Assembly: GCF_003265705.1 (NCBI RefSeq)
Contig: NW_020312902.1
Coordinates: forward strand, 12,894,393 to 12,958,392
From: Callorhinus ursinus
Taxonomy: Eukaryota; Chordata; Mammalia; Carnivora; Otariidae
Length of the DNA: 64,000 bases
Direction of reading: 5' to 3'
Part shown: positions 10,741-22,656 of the stretch, in pieces
Position numbering within the stretch: the first letter of the stretch is position 1
How the letters are laid out: each line of letters starts with the position of its first letter
Position numbers and translations under genes: made by a program
Notes under the pieces: generated by a model
What the model was told of the DNA's origin: nothing
The model's input: only the letters and a program-made list of their open reading frames with translations
The model's database searches: none

Positions 10741-12514
10741 TTCCCCAATTATCCCAAAGTAGCCCAAATCAACTAGTCTATAAATTCAAAGTCCACTTCT
10801 TCTTTCAAATGTTCCAGCTACACTTTGTGTGAAATATTCATGCAAGACAGATAAAACAGTGTCCCAGAGCCAGGATACTGTTTTCCTAATAATTGGCATC
10901 TGTCAGATAGAAATTCTCCAAGCAATCATGTCCTATTAGGACATGAATAACAAAAATGCTTAGAGTAGTTGCCTCTGAAGAGCTTTCTGGTCGGATGGGT
11001 AGCTCAGTACTCCCAGAGTCTGAATTTGTGTTGAAACCAACTAAGCTGCTGCTTAAGAAACAACCATGTGCACATATTGAAAGCATGCCTGCGTACTTCA
11101 TACTGCCCTGCCACATTCAAGGAAGGACAGACTACAGATTAGGCAAATAACATCTACTCCTACTGTCCTAGAGGGAGAATTTGATGAAATAATGTATACC
11201 AACATTTACCATAGTAGCTGGTAAAAAGAACACTCAAACTTGAGAGGTTTTCATATTTCACTGAATAGAAGACATTTATTATAAGATGCCCCATTACTTT
11301 ATGTATTTCAGGAAGAAAACCAAAACTGCCTAAGATGGGGGGTTGGTAGGGAAGTGATGCTTACAGCCCTGAGACCAAAGGGCTTTATGCTCCTTAAAAG
11401 GGAAGCCAGAAATAAACCCAACACGCAGGAAGAAACCACAAGCAAACATGCATGTCTAAAACTTGGAACCAAGCAGGAGAGGAAGAAAAATTTGCCCTGA
11501 ATATACTTTTATTTACCAAGCACATACTCATGTAGGTTTAAAGGCTGAAGAAAGACTACCACTGTAGTTTCAAAGCCTCATTTAATGTAAAGTGATCTCT
11601 CAGGTGGGCAGCAGTCCCTAGTGACTGGCAGAAGCCAATGTAAATCATCTCTGAGAAAACCCAATTTCAATACAGGCAGACAACAATTGTTCATACACAT
11701 ACTAATTTTTAAGGTACATACTAATTTCAGAGAAATTAACATGTGAAAAATATGTGCATATTATAGCCCATGGAAGTGTGGATAATTTATTACTTTATTT
11801 GCTTACTTGCATTAAAGAGTCTCTTAGATGATGGCTCTCCTTTAAAAAGGGCATTCCAATACCATAGATCAGCTGAGTGTATTCTGGGTTTTGTTAAATA
11901 ATGATTGACTATAGGTATTTCTGGTGCCAAAGAAATTGTGGAAGGAGATCATTTCAAGGCTGTATTCTAATATCTCACTGGCACTGAACTCACCTGGCTC
12001 ACAGAGAAAGGCTTTCCTTTTGTTGACTTGTCATCAATCTTCTCTAATGGAAAAGAAACCCTTTGGGGAGCAGGCCTCTGGGAAGCCTCTTTTGTAATAT
12101 TATCTTCTTTCAGGTTCATCCTTTGATTCTCAGTAGATCTCCAGCAGATGCTTCCATGTCTCTGGAGTACAGTTGTTGCGGTTTTAACCTGATTAAGCTG
12201 TCACTCAAAATTGTTGTTTATATGATTGATCCAACATCAAAAAGCCTTCACGCCATGGATCTGATGTCAAAAAGTTTGGGAGTGTCAGCAGGAGAAGATG
12301 GAGTATTAAATCTTGGATGTTCATCTCCAAAGTGCTCTGACATTTTCTCCTCTGGAAATGGATTGGGGCTAGCTGTGTTCAACTCAGATTTTCTGATTAA
12401 CCCAGGCAGGTCATGTACAGAGAAAACAGAACAAGTTGTCTGACTTGGGAGATGGTTTGAACTGGCAGGCTTCTCAACCTTGCATTAAAAACAACTGGAT
12501 ATCAAAGCTTTTTT
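10741..12514. other. unique sequence, no gene seen
   Basis: No repeat recognised with confidence. A 126-codon frame at 12063-12443 shows no domain or splice context and I do not treat it as a gene. Confidence 0.4.
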
Positions 12515-12690
12515 TCGGTCATAAACTTTTTATTTTCTAATAATTTTAGATTTAGAGAAAAGTTGCAAAGATAATCCAAAGTTTCCAGTGACCCCTTGCC
12601 TAGTTTCCCCAATGTTAACATCTTATGTTGCCATGGTACATTTGTCAAAACGAAGAAACCAACAGTAAAATATTCAAAGATTTTTAAAAC
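12515..12690. repeat. old L1M-like fragment
   Basis: The text around TTTTAGATTTAGAGAAAAG, followed by CCCAATGTTAACATCTTATG and GGTACATTTGTCA, resembles a segment common in old mammalian L1 3' regions. Orientation and subfamily uncertain. Confidence 0.5.
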
Positions 12691-13019
12691 AGTACTTTCA
12701 AAAGCCTTTTTAAAATACACTGTAAAGTTCTAGATATTATATAAATGAACATGAGATTATATATAAAATAACCAAGCTTTGTACAAAACCTATGCTGAAT
12801 TTATTTCTCATGTTGTTTATGTTATCCCTACCCCACCCACTAACTCTTACTTATAATTTAAAATAAATAAACCCTGCCAAGACCGAGTTCTTCCATGTCC
12901 TGCTCCTGCTGCCACGGACTTATACATCCCAAAACTCCTAGTATGTATAGTGGGTACAACATACATTCACACACAGTCGTATTTCTGATTCATGCAAATA
13001 GGTTTTCATACATAAATAT

Positions 13020-13235
13020 AAGCTTAGGGTTTAGAATAGAAAAGACCTGGGTTTGTATTCTGATTCTTTTTTTTTTTTTTGTATTCTGATTCTTCCATTT
13101 TCTGTAACTATGTGATCTTGAGCAAGTATAATAATATCACTACCATCTATGGGCTAAGAGAATTGAATATTAAATAATCTCTTTAACATAAAGTGCTTAG
13201 CATAGTACGTGGGACAGTTTACATAGCTAAGAAAT
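13020..13235 (+). repeat. MIR, interrupted by a poly(T) insertion
   Basis: Plus-strand MIR: GACCTGGGTTTGTATTCTG, then CTGTAACTATGTGATCTTG (the conserved MIR core), then AAGTGCTTAGCATAGTA near its 3' end. Only one copy of the 13-bp sequence flanking the poly(T) fits the MIR consensus. Confidence 0.75.
13068..13080 (-). mobile_element. tail-only retroinsertion (poly(T))
   Basis: A run of 13 T lies between two identical copies of GTATTCTGATTCT (13055-13067 and 13081-13093). This is the signature of target-primed retrotransposition that delivered only a poly(A) tail in minus orientation. Replication slippage is the alternative, but it does not easily produce both the duplication and the homopolymer. 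Confidence 0.65.
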
Positions 13236-13734
13236 ACTAGGCAGTATATATATATATAGCCAATAAATATTAATACTGCTGCTACTACCATTAGCCAAAA
13301 CTGTCCTACCACTTGTCTTGGTATAGTCTAAGAGCTAAAACATGGTTTTACATTTTTTTAATGGTTGAAATAAAGAGAATATTTTGTGACATGTGAAGAT
13401 TATATGAAATTCAAAGTCAGTGTCCAGAAATAGTTTTATTTCAAAATCATCACATCCATCATTTTAGGAATTATCTATGGCTATTTTGAGCTATAATTGC
13501 AGAGTTGAGTGTGTCCAATGGACATAATATGGCCTGCAAAGCATTATATATTTACTGTTTGACGCTTTATGGGAAACATTTGTGACCATTGCTCTGGAAG
13601 CTTTCTTTGCTGTCTCTCATGTTGATTTCAATAAAGAGGAATAATGTCACACTGTTTTTTTTATTTTTTTTTCAGCTGTGGACACTACCTAAAAGAACCT
13701 ACTCTTGCCTCATGAGAGCTCAACTAGGTCACAG

Positions 13735-13880
13735 CAACACTCTGAACCAATGGGTCATCATCTTCAAAATGGGGATAATGATAAATAACACCTACCTCAT
13801 AGAACTCATGAGGGTTAAATGAGAATGCATGTGAAGTGCTTATCAATGTTTCATTTACAAAGTGCTCAGCAAAGACCGTG
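13735..13880 (+). repeat. MIR
   Basis: MIR 3' half: TCAAAATGGGGATAATG, CACCTACCTCATAGAACTC, GGTTAAATGAGAATG and AAAGTGCTCAGCA in consensus order. Confidence 0.75.
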
Positions 13881-14249
13881 TTTTGCTCTCACCCTTCCCA
13901 TCTGACTTCACTGGATAATGGAAAAGACAGTCTTCTCTGAAGCTGAACTCCACACTATAGCAAATGCCAAGTGGTGAGCTTCCAGGATTCATGCATAATG
14001 TCTAGACACTAAAAAGCTGATTGAATATAAGTTCTAGTCCAGTGCTGGGCACAAGGTAATTTCTCAATTACTACCCATCGATTAGTTCATTCTCATTTCC
14101 AAGTGGCTCATTAGGGACTAATTGGTAGAAAATAACTACTTCTTATATTAACTGAAGTTAGTATGGTTCTTGTTTTATTCTGATTGCACACTTGAGACAC
14201 TTGCATCCACTGAATTCTGGGATTTGCAGAATTCATGATGTTTTTTGTT

Positions 14250-14720
14250 ATTTGGAAATATTCATTGAGCACAATACTAGTTAGAGTACTATGTGCAGAA
14301 GATAAAATTATGAGCTTGCACAGATAGGATGGAGCTTACAGTCTAGTGGGAAAGTAGGCATTATTGATACATTGCATATAGACATGTGATCTTGTCCCCA
14401 TGTTGAATGCTATGAAAAATAAGTATAGCGAGTTATAAAAACTTTTGAGAAAGTCAGGGATGTGAATCAAAGATGAATTGGAGTTGATTACGCTGCAAGA
14501 GGGGAGATTTAGACTAGAAAGAACACTATATACAAAGACTCTGCAGCAGGAGGGAGGGTGGAAACCATGGGAGATGCCAGGCTGGGAGCACTGAAGCCAC
14601 AGAAGGGAGGTGTCGGCTGTAGATGGAACTGGACAGGTAGCCAAGGACAGGACCAAAGGAGGACTTGACCGAGTGTTAGATTTGTTCTTTAATTGTAAGT
14701 GCAGTGGATATCAAGATACT
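14250..14720 (+). repeat. unassigned ancient interspersed repeat, copy 1
   Basis: Begins with an ATTCATTGAGCAC motif, then GGAGCTTACAGTCTAGTGGG, GCAGCAGGAGGGAGGGTGG and GGACAGGTAGCC. The same order recurs at 20150-21230 and 38110-38960. I recognise it as mammalian-wide but cannot name it. Confidence 0.55.
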
Positions 14721-14759
14721 GTTACTATCACCCTTGGTATCTCTGCTCTAAAGTGAGAT

Positions 14760-14900
14760 GATTCATTTATTTAGTAAAAATCTGATAAATACCTACTATG
14801 TTTCTAGCACAGCTCTAGGCACTGAGGATATAGTGGTGAAAGAAAAAAGAAATAATCCTTGTGCTCAAGGAGCTTTAAACACTGGAGGATACTTTCACAA
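14760..14900 (+). repeat. unassigned ancient repeat, 5' part
   Basis: The motif order ACCTACTATGTTTCTAGCAC, CTCTAGGCACTGAGGATA, CTCAAGGAGC matches the start of the unassigned repeat described at 14250. Confidence 0.5.
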
Positions 14901-14970
14901 GACTTAGGAGAGTATAAATTAGAACAATATTTTTTAACTTTTTTTTTCATTATGCCCCCCCATGTGCGCA

Positions 14971-15013
14971 TGCACAGACACACAGACACACACAGACACA
15001 CACAGACACACAG

Positions 15014-15045
<32 letters not shown>

Positions 15046-15048
15046 AGC
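14971..15048 (+). repeat. compound (CACAGA)n(CA)n microsatellite
   Basis: CACAGA-type hexamers give way to about 10 pure CA units. Confidence 0.93.
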
Positions 15049-16369
15049 CTTTTAGGTATTTGCCCCCTCCATGAAATTTTAATACCATGGATATGCTGTC
15101 TAAGTATTGTATGTATATACATAAAATGAGTAAGACATTGCATCCCCCAGAACCAGTTGTGACCCCACTGGGGGCAATATCATTTGCACTGAATATGCAT
15201 GCTCTTTATGTATAGCCTTAAGATTAAAAGAAGGGAAATTTCTATTTGAATATAGCCAGATCTTATCTATGGATATAGTTAGCAAGTACTAATTCTGTAT
15301 ATCCATCATTGTCTTGATCAAAACTGATAAATTAGCAATGTTTGTGCTAGCTCCCTGCCATTACCCAATTGGTTTTCCTGACCCATTTCCCTATTCTGCA
15401 TGTGTCTATCAGCCCCAACAGCTCCTCAAAACTTCCTACCATCCTTACTTCCTTAGTCCATAAATCTTTGTTCTTAGCTCTATTTACTCCAAGACCTAAT
15501 TTCAAATTATTCTTTATTAGAATAAATTTATAAGGATTAGTGATTCTTAAGCCATCTTCTATCACCAGTCTAATTCTATGCCTAAAAATGTCCATTCGTT
15601 TCATTTAGTTCATTGGATTTTAAACAGATTTACATTATCCCTAAAAAAAAAAAAATCATATAAACATCATGACAATGTGTGGTTTAAGTGATAAAGAAAA
15701 GTTTAGGAATGGGGATAGTTTATTTGTATGCACATGCAATAGTCATTGTGCATATTTCAGTGAAGAATTAGTAAATGACTGTATTAAATACAAGACAATT
15801 GGGAAACACCAAAAAAGGGTAAATTCTAAATTGTTTTGCAAATTCAGTATAGACATGCTGAGCAAATCATATTTTAGGCTGCCAGTTTTTAGTGCTGTAA
15901 AATGCATTACAAAGTGCCAGTCATATATCTTGGATTTTGTTTTCTCTTTGTAGAATTAAATTCCAGATTTGCTTTGATCTCAGTCTTGTATTTACATCTT
16001 GCTCCTTTGTTTAAACTGTCTTCTTTTATTTACAGTATGCAGAGAGGGAAGCAGGTTTAAGTCCAATTACCATAATTTCTGCTTGACTTACGTGCACTTA
16101 AGCAGTTTAAATCTTGCTTTGGTGACAGGAGATTTTTCCTTCCGCATTCCTCAATCAATCCTTCCAAACCTGATGAATAATTTGATTCCCAATCAGTCCC
16201 TTCCGTGCACAAAATACTTAGGTTAGTGGGTACTACCAAGTTTGAGGAGAAAGCCTTATATCTGGAACACAAACCAACAGCAGAAAGATCACTTGGCTGG
16301 GCCAAGTTTGTGCTGTATTAAACTGTTGTCAACAATTCTCTTTTTCTCTGAAAAAAAAAACAACACACA
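15049..16369. other. unique sequence, no gene seen
   Basis: AT-rich unique DNA with an A-run near 15642 and another near 16350. No exon-like signal. Confidence 0.45.
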
Positions 16370-16690
16370 AATTCTCAACTGCTGAATCCAGTGCAAACTC
16401 TTTAGCTTAAAATTACTTAAGGCTCTTTATGAAGTGGCTCCCAATTTGTACTGACTCCTCTCCTATCACTTTGCATTGCCACACTCTTGTTTCTTTTGGG
16501 TTCCCTACTTGGGTCACCATTCTGTATCTCCCTATGAAAATTCTACTCATTATTGAAGGCCTAGCTCAAATTTAAATCCCTTGGGCCACACCAGCTCTTA
16601 TCAACCTATCTATGCCCTAAACTCTATGGAAGTCTATTGATATTCATTTATTTTGACCAAAATTCTCACACAACATACTGGTCAATGCCC
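16370..16690 (+). repeat. L2 LINE fragment
   Basis: Diverged L2 3' region: AAACTCTTTAGCTTAAAATT, GGCTCTTTATGAAGTGGCTC, a variant of the usual CTACTCATCCTTCAAGACCC (CTACTCATTATTGAAGGCC) and AGCTCAAATTTAAATCCC. Confidence 0.65.
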
Positions 16691-16713
16691 AAGATTGAAT
16701 CCTGAAAGTCACT

Positions 16714-17215
16714 TGTGGCAGTTCAAAAATACATCCATAATTCTTCAACACTGCTCTTTTCAAAGGGTGAAACTAATTCTTACCCCTTGAGTCTGGTTGG
16801 GCAGGACCAAGGGACTCACTTCTAATGAGTAAAATATGGCAAAAGTGACAATGTATGACTTCTGAGACTAGTTCAAAAAAAGACATTACGGCTTCTAGCT
16901 TTCCTTCTCTCCCATCTAACTTGTTCTTAGGAAAGACATCTGTCATGTTGTAAGGACATGCAAGTAATCTTATGGAGAGGTCCATGTGTTGAGGAATATG
17001 AAGTTTCTGCCCGTAGCAAGGGGAGTGAACCATCATGGACACAGATTCATCTCAGCCCCTGAGAAGTGTGAAGCCCTCAGCTGACATCTTGATTCCAACA
17101 CAGCCGAGAGGTATCCAAATTCCTAACCTACAGAAACTGAGACACTGTAAGTGTTGGTTGTTTGAAGCTGATAAATTTGGGGGAAATTTGTTTTGCAGCA
17201 ATAGAGAACAATACA
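16714..17215 (+). repeat. ERVL-type solo LTR
   Basis: Starts TGTGGCAGTTC and ends ATAGAGAACAATACA. Near-matching 5-bp flanks, TCACT (16709-16713) and GCACT (17216-17220), fit an ERVL-type target duplication. Internal order CCCCTTGAGTCTGGTTGGGC, GTGACAATGTATGACTTC and TGATAAATTTGG follows LTRs of this kind. Subfamily not named. Confidence 0.68.
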
Positions 17216-17274
17216 GCACTCGTTACTCTTCCACTCATCGTTTTTATACATCTTCATCATGAAGGCTTGAATAT

Positions 17275-17487
17275 ATGTTTATCCAAAAACCATCTACTTT
17301 TCTTCATCTCCACTGCCACTACAGTTGTCAGTCTCCATTGTCCTTCACTAAGGCATTATCCTTCCAACTGTAGTTACTGCTTTCATTATTTATCTCCCTA
17401 CCCACCTTCCAATAAATCCTTCACATGGCAACCAGAGGGGTCTCTATGCAAACTGCAGTTATGTTCTACAAGGACCAAAACTCATAC
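17275..17487 (+). repeat. L2 LINE fragment
   Basis: L2-like text: CTTCATCTCCACTGCCACTA, CATTATTTATCTCCCTACC and CACATGGCAACCAGAGGGG, ending where the next LTR starts. Confidence 0.6.
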
Positions 17488-18106
17488 TGTGGTAGGCAGA
17501 ATTCTAAGATGGCCCCAAAGATTCTTGTCCCCAAGAATATATGCCATGTAGAATCCCTGCCCTTTCATGGTGGGCAAGACAGTGAGTATGATGGATTCAC
17601 TCCTATGATTAAGTTATACTGTATGACAAAGGTAAAGGGATTTTGCAAATGACACTAAAGTCTCAAATTAGTTGATTCTGGGTTAATCAAAATGATGATT
17701 ATCCTGAGCAGACCTAACCTAATCAGGTGACTCCTAAAAAGGGACTGGGCTCTTCCTAAAGGAACAGATTTGAAGCACGAGAGAAATTCCCCTGCTCATT
17801 ATGAAGAAGTCAGCTGCCTTGTTGTGGAAAGGGTCATGTGACAGGGAACAGTGAGTGGCCTCTGGTTTTTGAGGGCGTTACTATAAAAACCTGAATTCTG
17901 CTAACAACCAGTGAGGTTGGACAAGGATCTTATGCTTCAGGGGAGATCACAGTTCTAGATGATCCCTTGATTTCAGCTTTGTAAGATCTGAACAAAGAAC
18001 TTGGCTGTACAGTGCTTAGTCTGTTGACCCACCAAAGCTGTGAGGTAATAAATTTGGGTTGTTAAGCTACTAAATTTCTTACACAGTGATAGGAAACTAA
18101 TAGACA
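17488..18106 (+). repeat. MLT2-like solo LTR (ERVL)
   Basis: Begins TGTGGTAGGCAGAATTCTAA and passes through GATGGCCCCAAAGATTC. Further on it has GCTGCCTTGTTGTGG, GTGGCCTCTGG and GTGAGGTAATAAATTTGGG (polyadenylation region), ending GAAACTAATAGACA. No clear target duplication. The order and ends match the MLT2 group of ERVL LTRs. Confidence 0.82.
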
Positions 18107-18289
18107 TTCAAACCCCTTCACCACCCAAAAAGACACAAGTGCATTGGTAAGTAACCCATTGGAATAATTCTTGATTTGTACATTTGATTCAGCAATTTGT
18201 TCTTCACAGTGTTGCACCTGGATATAATTAATCACTTTATCCTTATAATCTTCACACTAGACTGCTTATTGTATTCCAGGAACCACTGA

Positions 18290-18440
18290 AGTGCGAAATG
18301 TGCTAGAAATATTACCTCATTTAATCCTCTTAACAAGCTTAGGAGGTTGATACTATTATTATCCCCATCTTACAAATGAGGGAGCTGCGGTACAGAGAGC
18401 CCTTACTCTCAACCACAAAGTGTTGGGGCTGATAAGAAAC
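18290..18440 (-). repeat. MIR
   Basis: Reverse-complement MIR: CTCATTTAATCCTCTTAAC, ACTATTATTATCCCCATCTT, CAAATGAGGGAGCTG. Confidence 0.75.
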
Positions 18441-19074
18441 TAATTCATTAGGAGCCATCACCCAACATTCATTTAGGGACTGAAGATAACACTCCTTTTT
18501 GGTAGGGAGGATGTGGCTGAAAGAGTGAAATTAAGAAAATGGGAACACCTGGAAAATGTGAATCTGAATATTTTCTTGTTTGGAATATTTAAGTTTTTTT
18601 TTTCCCCAAGTATATTTTTGATAAAATCCGAAACCTTTACTTTACCTCTAAGCCAATGCATGATGTGGTCTTTTCCTCTCTTACAAGCTATATTTCATCT
18701 ATGTAATTGATAGTTTGTGAACTCATAATTCAACAGTCAACACACATAGCAATTGCCTATGAGTTATTCAAACCCTAGTTATAGTGACAAATCTCTGTAT
18801 GTGGAACAGACATATATTGAACACTTACTATGTGCTAAGTCAAAGAAATTCAAGAATGATTATGACATGGCCCCCACTCTCAAGCTGTCAAGTAGAAAGG
18901 ATGAACATGTAAGTGTTTAGAGTACAGACTGATAAGCACAGGCTAGAGAAATATAAATATGTATAGAAAGAACATTGGCATTTAGCACGCTTACCTGTTT
19001 TAATGCAGAAAGAATTTATAATGTGTATGATAGTGTGATAGTGTGATAATGTATTGATGGTATGATAATGTATT
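18441..19074. other. mostly unique, partly old repeat
   Basis: No gene. The part at 18800-18920 (ATTGAACACTTACTATGTGC) may be the start of the unassigned ancient repeat. Short TGATAGTG-type repeats lie at 19025-19075. Confidence 0.35.
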
Positions 19075-19245
19075 GATATTGGTTCATTAATTGTAACAAA
19101 TGTACCATACCAATATGAGATGTGAGTAATAGGGGCACTGTGTGGAGGAACTCTATAGTATCTTGGAACTCTATAGTATCTTTACAATTTTTCTATAAAT
19201 CTGGAACTGTTCTAAAATTTTAGAAAATATTTTTAAAACAAGTCA
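19075..19245 (+). repeat. old L1M 3' end
   Basis: TTCATTAATTGTAACAAATG, then TACCATACCAATATGAGATG and TGGAACTGTTCTAAAATTTT, is the order of old L1M 3' ends. It contains an exact 18-bp tandem duplication at 19147-19182. Confidence 0.6.
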
Positions 19246-19261
19246 GAAAAATACTTTGATG

Positions 19262-19385
19262 TTATTTTTATTTCCTCCACTTTGAAGCTGTGAAAACAGA
19301 GACTTTGAAAAGCTTGAGGCTTACCAAGGTCAAATAGCAATTGAGAAGCAAGACTGTGACCTGAGTCCGGTCTCATTGTACTTTA
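19262..19385 (-). repeat. MIR
   Basis: Reverse-complement MIR: TGTGAAAACAGAGACTTTGA, CTTACCAAGGTCAAATAGC, GACCTGAGTCCGGTCTCATT. Confidence 0.68.
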
Positions 19386-20149
19386 ATGCTGACATTTGAG
19401 TTATTTTCCTAAAAAGAATCTCCCTTGAGAATCCACAAGTTCTAATAGAACAGCTAGAGTCCCCAGTGGATGAGCTCATTTCTCTTGGATGCTGCCCCTT
19501 GTGTTTTAGGTGACAAAAGACATACGCTGAGCCTTAGGAATAGATGCTAGGAAATGCTAGGAAAGCCGAGCCAGAGTAATTTATAAAAGAAAGAAACATT
19601 TACAACAACAAAGCTCAGAGCATTTAAAGCATACTTCTTGCTATTAGCTGTTTGCAAAGACCATAAACTCCACGAGGATTCTGAAATGCAGACTGTGACT
19701 TATAACCCTGATAGTATTCCACACTGATTACATATTGGAGGTACTTAAGAATATTCATTGATTGAATACATCCATCCTAAGAACCACAATTGGTAAATCA
19801 AAGACTCAAACAGACAATGAGAGAAAACACAGACTGAAGTGCACAGATCACTTTTTCTATCAGCGATAACTCATGCTTCGATTCCGTTGGCCTCCTTGTC
19901 CCTTTCTCATATACTGAAGCAGTTTGATGCCACATTATAAATAAAATCCACTTATAATTTTTCAGAAAATGATGCTTTTTTATTTTCTGTAAAAAGCCAG
20001 GAAATCAATTTTATTTTGTGCTTCAGAGCATCAAGGGCTCCTCTTGGGACACTGCCTGCTTGAAGTAGCTGCCCTCTGGATGCCTCTTTGGCCATTCCTG
20101 TAAAAAGGAGTAGCTTTTTCCGTGGATTCTAGGAACAATCATTTTCTGA
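19386..20149. other. unique sequence, no gene seen
   Basis: No repeat or gene recognised. Confidence 0.4.
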
Positions 20150-21230
20150 TTGACCATTCTGTGCCAGGCTCCAGGGTGGTACCAGAAATATAATGGTGAA
20201 AAAGACACAGCTTTTCCTTCACAAAAGGCAGATTTTTGTAGGACAAAAAAAGGGAAGTTGTGGGACAAACAGATAATCACAGGTGATGCACAAATAATGA
20301 TATAAGTATCATCCTGACCAATGCCCTGGGGGGTAGGGGTCCTCTCTCTTCTGTGCCTGAGATGAAATGCAACTGAGAGACATAAGAGTCAGAAAAATGA
20401 AGAATTTTAAAAACTCATGTTTAATAATAAAAAGTCCTAAAACTGCAGGCCTTCACCCATGTTTACAGTGTGGTATTTCAGGGGAGGGAGCAGAACAGAC
20501 ATGTGGCTTCTGCAGAAAAGTAAACCCTGAAAAGACAGAGGGCAAAAGAATGATTGACTCACGCATGTTCTGTTTCTTCTCTCTTCTTCACCAATCACGT
20601 CAGTAGACGCTTCTCTCCTAGGACAGCATGAGTGAGGCAACAGAGAGATGAGAACACCATTCCAGCGAGTGGAGAGTAAGGAGAGGGCACAGAGGGAAGA
20701 TTAACCAGAGGAAGCCACAGTGACATTGTGCCGAGAATGATGAATAGTAGTTAGAGGGGGAGATGGGGAGTAAGACCTCATCATACAATGCTTTTAAGTC
20801 ATGTTAAGAATGTTTTCCCCTCATCTCCTAAATGTAACTATCACTTATGATTTGGGAACAGGGTGTACATCCATCTGATTTGCATTTTAAAAGTAGTTCT
20901 TTGATAAAAGAATAGAAAATCTGACTTTTTCCTGTGGCCCAATATTTAAGAAATCATGGTGGTTTGTATCAGAGTGATGACTGTCAAGAGCAAGAACATT
21001 TATCATATTTAAAAATTGGTTGTGGGGGAAATAGGAAGACTAGTTGACTGAATGTGGGAAGGGCAGTGAGGTCAAGGAAAGTACTGAGGACGACACCCAG
21101 GATCCTAGTCTACACAACAAGGTGAACGGGAGTTCCACTCACCAGAAGAGGGACCCTGGATAAGGAGTGGGCCAAAAGGTATGAACTTTGTTTCAAACCG
21201 TTTCATTGGAAGTGCCTTATAACATCCAAG
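20150..21230 (+). repeat. unassigned ancient interspersed repeat, copy 2
   Basis: Same family as 14250 and 38110. Motifs in order: TGTGCCAGGCTCCAGGG, TTAAGAATGTTTTCCCCTC (the 'gain of length' section), TTGATAAAAGAATAG, and GACACCCAGGATCCTAGTC near 21090. Internal identity with the other copies is low. Confidence 0.45.
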
Positions 21231-21779
21231 GAAGATGGGAGGCAAGCAATGGGGTTATAAGTATGCATCAGGATGTTGGAGGAGTGACTGTTGCTTCTTG
21301 TTATGACTAATTTTGGGTTTGTCTTGCCATCCCCTATATGGCTTCCCTGTTTTTTCATCACCTGTGTAACCAATCAATATATTGCATTTTCTTTGACCTA
21401 AGTATCTATAGTGGTATTTGTTTTCATGGACCCTGACTGAGGGTCTAGTTTGAGCACAGTGGTGTCCCCCCCAAAAAATGGAGAAAGCTGGAAAAAAAAG
21501 ACACCGAGAAAGTTCAAGAAGAGAATGAGAACCTGAAGTGTTTGGTGTCATAGGAAGCAAGAGAAAGTGCTATTTCACTACGGTAGTATGCAACTATATT
21601 AAATGCTGATGAGGTATGAAAGTCTCCTGAACTTGATAACTTAGACACCATGTTAGCATTGACAGATCTGGTATAACGGTGAGTGTGGAAGTCAGACTTG
21701 GAGTGAGTAGAAGAAGGACATGAAGAGAAGACAAGAGGATGAATATACTCCTTCAACTATTGAGTAGTTCAGTTATAAA
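21231..21779. other. unique sequence, no gene seen
   Basis: No repeat recognised. A short C/A run lies near 21468. Confidence 0.4.
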
Positions 21780-21840
21780 AGGAGAGAAGGAGAGAGACTG
21801 AGATTGAGGGAGAGATGATGGAGAGAGAGAGAGAGGGAGA
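21780..21840 (+). repeat. GA-rich imperfect microsatellite
   Basis: Purine-rich run of GAGA units broken by single T or GG steps. Confidence 0.85.
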
Positions 21841-21989
21841 ATGAGCAGGCTATGGTGTCTGTGAGGGTTTGTTTGGCTATTTGTGTTCAGTTTATTTCAT
21901 TTAGTTTGGTTTATTGGTTTGACGGCTGATTCATTTTGTTTGTTGCTGTGAAAAATTTCCACAAACTAAATTAATTAATTACCACACAC

Positions 21990-22656
21990 TTAAACTAACA
22001 AACTACCACAAGTGTAAACAACACAAATTTATTACTTTACGGTTATGTAGAGCAGACATCTGACAAGAGTCTCGCCAGCCTAAGATCAAGGTGTCTACAG
22101 GGCTCTGCTCCTTTCTGGAGGCTCTAGGAAGGATTTGTTTCTTGCCTTTTCCGACTTCAAGAGGCCACCCATATTCTCTGGCTCACAGTTCCCTTTCTCC
22201 ATCTTCCAAGCCAGCAAATCCAAATGGAGTCTTTCTCACAATGGATCACCCTGGCCACTTCTTCTGCCTTCCTTGTCCACTTTCAAGAACACTTGCAACA
22301 CAGCAGGCCGACCTAGATAGTCCAAGACAACCTTTCTATTTCTTTTTTTTTAAAGATTTTATTTATTTATTAGAGAGTGAGCGAGAGAGAAAGAGCATGA
22401 GAGGGGAGAGAGTCAGAGGGAGAAGCAGGCTCCCCACTGAGCTGGGAGCCCGATGTAGGACTCAATCCCAGGACTCCGGGATCATGACCTGAGCCGAAGG
22501 CAGTCGCTTAACCAACTGAGCCACCCAGGCGCCCTAAACTTTCTATTTCAAGGTGAGCTAATTACTAACTTGAATTCCAGTTGCCATGTAAACTAATATA
22601 TTCACAGGTTTCAGAGATTGTGAATATTTTGGGGGGACATTATTCTGCCTCCTACA
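21990..22656 (-). repeat. MaLR/ERVL-type solo LTR carrying a SINE
   Basis: Reverse-complement LTR order: ACAACACAAATTTATTAC, CTAAGATCAAGGTGTC, TTTCTGGAGGCTCTAGGAAG, CTTCAAGAGGCCACCC. After the SINE come AAGGTGAGCTAATTACTAAC and CATTATTCTGCCTCCTACA. Roughly 475 bp of LTR remain without the SINE. Exact subfamily not assigned. Confidence 0.72.
22343..22534 (-). repeat. SINEC inserted in LTR
   Basis: Well-preserved minus-strand SINE. The LTR sequence CTTTCTATTTC is duplicated at 22332-22342 and 22539-22549. Confidence 0.95.

Noticed and set aside
12063..12443. 126-codon plus-strand open frame
   Set aside because: No domain, no splice context and no codon signal I can see; within chance expectation for AT-rich DNA.
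14804..15143. Several frames rich in VC or HT repeats
   Set aside because: Translations of the compound CA microsatellite at 14971-15048.
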